From Candidatus Parcubacteria bacterium (lineage in GTDB: Bacteria; Patescibacteriota; Minisyncoccia; Phycocordibacterales; GCA-2747955), in NCBI GenBank assembly GCA_027024305.1, contig JALVSO010000044.1, forward strand, positions 1-8,550: a stretch of DNA of 8,550 nucleotides. The letters are read 5' to 3'. This document shows, in pieces, positions 6,196 through 8,550 of the stretch. Position 1 is the stretch's first letter. Every line of letters starts with the position of its first letter. Position numbers and translations under genes: made by a program. The notes beneath the pieces were generated by a model. It made no database searches. It saw nothing but the letters and a program-made list of their open reading frames with translations, and was not told where the DNA came from.

Positions 6196-6687
6196 CTAAA
6201 AACCTTTTTTAAGCTCTCTCTGGGCATTTCTAAGGTCATCACGTTTTTTAAGACTTTCCCTTTTATCGTGCTTTTTCTTTCCCCTGACCAGGGCAAATTC
6301 TAATTTTAATAAATTTCTGTCGTTTAGATAGATTGATAGGGGAATAAGGGTTAGACGAGAGGATTTCATTTTTTTCTGAATTTCTTTAATTTCACTCCGC
6401 TTAACCAGAAGTCGGCGAGGTCTGTCCTTTTCGTACCAGTCGGGAGTGTTTTTTTCTTGATAGGGCGGAACGGAGAAGTTTTTTAAAAATAATTCCGGCA
6501 GACCTTTTTTGTTGGTCAAATTTTTTTTCTCGTCATTGTTGGAAATGGAAATAAAAGAACCCTCAAAAGAACCTCTCTTATTTTTCAAAGATTTTACCTC
6601 AAAACCATAGAGAGAAATCCCGGCGGAATATTTTTCCAGGATTTCATAATTAAAGGTGGCTTTTTTGTTTTTTAGAATAGTTCTCAT
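6196..6687 (-). CDS. smpB: SsrA-binding protein SmpB (trans-translation)
   Basis: A 163-residue protein starting MRTILKNKKATFNYEILEKY. It carries the SmpB signatures A-G-I-S-L-Y-G-F-E-V-K-S-L, R-P-R-R-L-L-V-K-R-S-E-I, T-L-I-P-L-S-I-Y and the C-terminal G-K-K-K-H-D-K-R-E-S-L-K-K-R-D, with a basic tail. SmpB carries tmRNA into stalled ribosomes. A TTG start at 6729 is possible in the same frame but would put 14 non-conserved residues ahead and would place the promoter inside the gene, so ATG at 6687 is chosen. The single Trp (PDWYEK) is TGG and the stop is TAG. About 20 residues between the G-F-E-V-K-S part and PDWYEK look expanded compared with typical SmpB. tmRNA itself is not in the window. 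The CPBP gene follows 26 bases downstream. Confidence 0.96.
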   Translation of the reverse strand: MRTILKNKKATFNYEILEKYSAGISLYGFEVKSLKNKRGSFEGSFISISNNDEKKNLTNKKGLPELFLKNFSVPPYQEKNTPDWYEKDRPRRLLVKRSEIKEIQKKMKSSRLTLIPLSIYLNDRNLLKLEFALVRGKKKHDKRESLKKRDDLRNAQRELKKGF

Positions 6688-6697
6688 AATTGGAGAG

Positions 6698-6706
6698 ATT
6701 ATAACA
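6698..6706 (-). promoter_or_regulatory. Extended -10 promoter of smpB
   Basis: The minus strand reads TGTTATAAT, a perfect extended -10, ten bases before the chosen ATG at 6687. The transcript leader would be about four bases, nearly leaderless. No good -35 is seen, which is usual for TGN-extended promoters. Confidence 0.7.
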
Positions 6707-6751
6707 TATGAATAATTTTTAAACCCCAACTTTTTGTTTTTAGAAAAGGAC

Positions 6752-6779
6752 TTGACAAAAAAAAAAAAACGATTAAAAT
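6752..6779 (+). promoter_or_regulatory. Strong sigma-70-type promoter for the 6839 gene
   Basis: A perfect -35 TTGACA (6752-6757), a 16-base A-rich spacer with a run of A, and -10 TAAAAT (6774-6779). Transcription should start near 6786, leaving a leader of about 53 bases. This is the best -35 in the window. Confidence 0.8.
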
Positions 6780-6809
6780 AGGCTATGGGTTATTTATTTT
6801 GTCAACAAT

Positions 6810-6830
6810 AGCCGGTATTCCGGCTGGGAG
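6810..6830 (+). promoter_or_regulatory. Leader hairpin next to the ribosome binding site of the 6839 gene
   Basis: AGCCGG (6810-6815) pairs with CCGGCT (6820-6825) around TATT, and GGGAG (6826-6830), the likely ribosome site, follows at once, eight bases before the ATG at 6839. The hairpin may shape access to the ribosome site; there is no T-run, so it is not a terminator. Confidence 0.45.
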
Positions 6831-6838
6831 ATAGTAAA

Positions 6839-7174
6839 ATGAGTGAAATTAATGAAGAGAACTCAATTAACGAAGATTTTTTAGTTGGCTTCGTTGTTGG
6901 CATGGTCTTCTGCTTTTTGGCGGGGATTTTTATCGCCACCGGCGATGATATTACGGCAGACCAATTGGCAGTGGCCGCTAAAGTATGCGGGGGCTATAAT
7001 AATATTTCCAAGGTCGATCCTGATGGACCTGATACCTTTACCTGCCTTAACGGAAAAGAATATACTTGGAGCCCTAATCCTCTATTTCTTTCAGCGCAAC
7101 GACGGCTGGAAGAGAATGAAAGAAAGGAGTTGATCAATAAAAGAAAGGAAGTAATCAACGAAAGGGCTGAATAA
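6839..7174 (+). CDS. Small single-pass membrane protein with two external Cys, unknown function
   Basis: A 111-residue protein. The N-terminus is acidic and polar (MSEINEENSINEDF), followed by one membrane segment at about residues 14-34 (FLVGFVVGMVFCFLAGIFIA). A small domain then carries Cys50 and Cys69 (KVCGGYNNIS and FTCLNGKEYTW), which could form a disulfide if exported. The last 30 residues are a charged Glu/Lys/Arg helix (RRLEENERKELINKRKEVIN). The C-G-G...C-x-N-G-K layout is reminiscent of small phage-encoded membrane proteins, but nothing else phage-like is near. The single Trp is TGG and the stop TAA. It has its own strong promoter, leader hairpin and terminator, so it is a monocistronic unit. 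I do not recognise the family. Confidence 0.8.
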   Translation: MSEINEENSINEDFLVGFVVGMVFCFLAGIFIATGDDITADQLAVAAKVCGGYNNISKVDPDGPDTFTCLNGKEYTWSPNPLFLSAQRRLEENERKELINKRKEVINERAE

Positions 7175-7197
7175 CCGACCCAACCTTTCACATTTTT

Positions 7198-7227
7198 GCA
7201 CGGGCTAAGCGCCCGTGCTTTTTCTTT
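7198..7227 (+). terminator. Terminator of the 6839 gene
   Basis: A perfect GC-rich 8-bp stem, GCACGGGC (7198-7205) with GCCCGTGC (7211-7218), has the loop TAAGC and is followed by TTTTTCTTT. It is the strongest hairpin in the window. Confidence 0.95.
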
Positions 7228-7283
7228 ACTTTTCCTAAAAATAAGATAAACTTTTAAAAGTTTTAAACTGACAGGAGAGAATA

Positions 7284-7577
7284 ATGTGCGACAAAGCTTT
7301 GGTGGTAATTGTGCCTATAATTATGATGGCCGTCTTTCTTTTTGGCTATATCAATATGATTAGGCATAAGAAAGTTAGCAAGGAAAATCAGACTTTGAGT
7401 AAAAGATATGAACAAGAGGAGGATTTTCGTAGAGCTGTTAAAAAAGGGCTTCAAGAAAAAGCCCATCTTTGGGGCAGGGGGCCGAAAGAGGAGAATATCC
7501 CTCTAAAAAAAGCAAGGCTTTCCAGGGAAGAGGAAAGAAAGATAGTTGCTCAAGTTTCAAGGGGAGATGGTTGCTAA
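7284..7577 (+). CDS. Small basic membrane-anchored protein, unknown function
   Basis: A 97-residue protein beginning MCDKALVVIVPIIMMAVFLF, with one membrane segment at about residues 5-24, then a strongly basic, helical cytoplasmic-type tail (for example RHKKVSKENQTLSKRYEQEE and LSREEERKIVAQVSRG). The ribosome site AGGAGA (7273-7278) is five bases before the ATG. It is the only strong Shine-Dalgarno site in the window, and it fixes the start. The single Trp (HLWGRG) is TGG and the stop is TAA. The promoter is not clear in the 56-base gap after the preceding terminator. It is followed by its own terminator and faces the ttcA-like gene. No family recognised. Confidence 0.75.
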   Translation: MCDKALVVIVPIIMMAVFLFGYINMIRHKKVSKENQTLSKRYEQEEDFRRAVKKGLQEKAHLWGRGPKEENIPLKKARLSREEERKIVAQVSRGDGC

Positions 7578-7597
7578 CATCTTTTCCGTTTCCCCGT

Positions 7598-7628
7598 AAG
7601 CTCTCTCAAATGAGGGCTTTTTTCTTTT
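7598..7628 (+). terminator. Terminator of the 7284 gene
   Basis: AAGCTCTC (7598-7605) pairs with GAGGGCTT (7612-7619), one G-T wobble, loop TCAAAT, followed by a T-rich run. The end touches the stop codon of the convergent ttcA-like gene when that gene is read with UGA as Trp. Confidence 0.8.
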
Positions 7629-8454
7629 ACAAAAATTTTTTTATTTTTTCTCAAAAGGTCTTTTTCTTTTGAAAGAATTTTAAAAACTTTTTATCATAGA
7701 GAGAATGAGCATCCAAGGAAGAAAGGGCGTGGAGAATGGAAGGGAAGAGGTCTTTATTTTTCCTTTCCAATTCTTTCAAAAGTTCTTTCATTTCCGCTCG
7801 AGCCACCGGGGCTTTACCAAAGCAGATGCCGGGACAAAGTTCATTGCCGATGGTTTGAAAATGATTGCTTCGGGCAAATTTAGCCAGTTGTTTTTCACGA
7901 CAAAAGGCCAGGGGGCGGATAATAACTTGCCCATGTTTATTTTCATAGATGGGAGCCATGGATCTTATTTTTCCATTTTTAAAAATGCCCATTAAAAGAG
8001 ATTCGGCGGCATCGTCCAGATGGTGACCCAGGGCGATTTTGTTAAAGCCGTTCTCACGGGCATATTGGGTTAGATGACCTCGACGCATGCGGGAAAAGAA
8101 AGAACATTTTGAAGAGTCGGGATTGATTTTTTCTTTGCCGATTTCAAAAATGGAAGTGTCATAGATGGAAGCCTTGATATCAAACTTTTTCAGGTTATCA
8201 ATTTGCTTTTGATAATTTTCCATTTCTCCCATATTGTATTTTATAGTTACGGCCTCAAAATCAAATTTAATGGGGGAGGAGAGTTGAAAATATTTTAAAA
8301 GCAAGGCCAGAGTGGTGGAATCTTTACCGCCGGAAAAAGCCAAGAGAATTTTATCTCCGTCCTCAATCATTTCATAGTGATAGATGGCTTGTTTAAAATC
8401 CCGAATAAGATGTTTGTGAAATTTTATTTCTTTAAGTAAATCTTTTTTTCTCAT
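7627..8454 (-). CDS. TtcA-like tRNA sulfur-transfer enzyme (PP-loop ATPase) with altered Fe-S cysteines
   Basis: A protein of 275 residues with UGA read as Trp. The PP-loop S-G-G-K-D-S is at residues 41-46, G-H-H-L-D-D at 143-148, and K-C-S-F-F-S-R-M-R-R-G at 116-126. These match TtcA, which thiolates C32 of tRNA using ATP and a [4Fe-4S] cluster. TtcA normally has C-S-x-C-S-R-x-R-R-G; here the second Cys is Phe120. The C-terminal cysteines read C-P-G-I-C (207-211), a CxxxC rather than CxxC. The cluster ligands may therefore differ, so the substrate nucleotide is uncertain. A TGA at 7653-7651 (residue 268) reads as Trp, adding [W]EKIKKFL before a TAA at 7629-7627; with the standard code the protein ends at KKKTF. 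A promoter lies six bases before the ATG. Confidence 0.88.
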
Positions 8455-8460
8455 GGGGGA

Positions 8461-8469
8461 ATTGTAGCA
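8461..8469 (-). promoter_or_regulatory. Extended -10 promoter of the ttcA-like gene
   Basis: The minus strand reads TGCTACAAT (TGN plus TACAAT) and ends six bases before the ATG at 8454, so transcription would begin at about the start codon. The -35 (TTACTT) is poor. Confidence 0.55.
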
Positions 8470-8472
8470 TAA

Positions 8473-8485
8473 TTACAAGTTGTAA
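8473..8485. promoter_or_regulatory. 13-bp palindrome beside the ttcA-like promoter
   Basis: TTACAAGTTGTAA is a perfect inverted repeat (TTACAA / TTGTAA) around one base. It occupies the -35/-10 spacer of the promoter, a usual place for an operator, and TTACAAG recurs at 8501-8507. It may be chance in AT-rich DNA. Confidence 0.3.
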
Positions 8486-8550
8486 GTAATAAGTTGAAGG
8501 TTACAAGAGAAACGAGTGCACATTTTTATAGTGGGATGATAGTGAAGGGT

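Noticed and set aside
6688..6729. Earlier TTG start of smpB
   Set aside because: The extra 14 residues are not SmpB-like and cover the perfect TGTTATAAT promoter.
7705..7995. Plus-strand open frame of 96 codons
   Set aside because: It is antisense to the ttcA-like gene and has no recognisable features.
389..8454. UGA decoded as glycine (code 25), as in Gracilibacteria
   Set aside because: CPBP motifs require Trp at TGA sites, and ychF, smpB and the ttcA-like gene encode their many conserved Gly residues only with GGN.
8486..8550. Possible start of a rightward gene (ATG at 8536)
   Set aside because: Only five codons are visible, without a convincing promoter or ribosome site at proper distance.

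Overview
The window reads as a chromosomal segment of an AT-rich, small-genome bacterium of the Candidate Phyla Radiation (Patescibacteria) type. Supporting signs are many short secreted or single-pass proteins of no known function, a coiled-coil secreted protein of a kind common in CPR genomes, a type IV prepilin, very compact spacing and promoters almost touching start codons. No rRNA, tRNA, IS element, CRISPR array or prophage was seen, so the placement is inference.

The main result is that UGA is not a stop codon here; it reads as tryptophan. Seventeen in-frame TGA codons fall inside six genes, and no gene needs an internal TAA or TAG. Every gene whose 3' end lies in the window ends in TAA (10) or TAG (2), never TGA. 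The decisive gene is a CPBP-family membrane protease at 5348-6169 (-). Its seven TGA codons sit where the family has Trp, as in EELG[W]xxY, WGL[W]HIP and N[W]LY. Glycine, the UGA meaning known in Gracilibacteria and Absconditabacteria, does not fit these sites. With the standard code this gene, the pilin, the DUF4446 protein and the coiled-coil protein look broken; with UGA=Trp all are intact and the operon gaps close. UGA (17) is used slightly more than UGG (12), while ychF and smpB use only UGG.

Layout. 1-187 (-): 5' part of a ribosome hibernation factor gene. 389-1396 (+): secreted coiled-coil protein, then a strong terminator. 1487-1771 (+): small acidic membrane-anchored protein, then a terminator that can work both ways. 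1801-2048: no gene, but an imperfect long hairpin. 3043-2049 (-): DUF4446 membrane protein and GatB/YqeY-domain protein, a two-gene operon. 3099-5309 (+): small secreted protein, ychF GTPase, type IV prepilin, tightly packed. 6687-5348 (-): smpB then the CPBP protease. 6839-7174 and 7284-7577 (+): two small membrane proteins, each with its own terminator. 8454-7627 (-): TtcA-like tRNA thiolation protein.

Several genes relate to translation: hibernation factor, YchF, SmpB, YqeY and a tRNA sulfur-transfer enzyme. The rest are envelope proteins. At least four genes (DUF4446, the 3099 gene, smpB, ttcA-like) have a -10 box 6 to 10 bases before the start codon, so their mRNAs are probably leaderless or nearly so.
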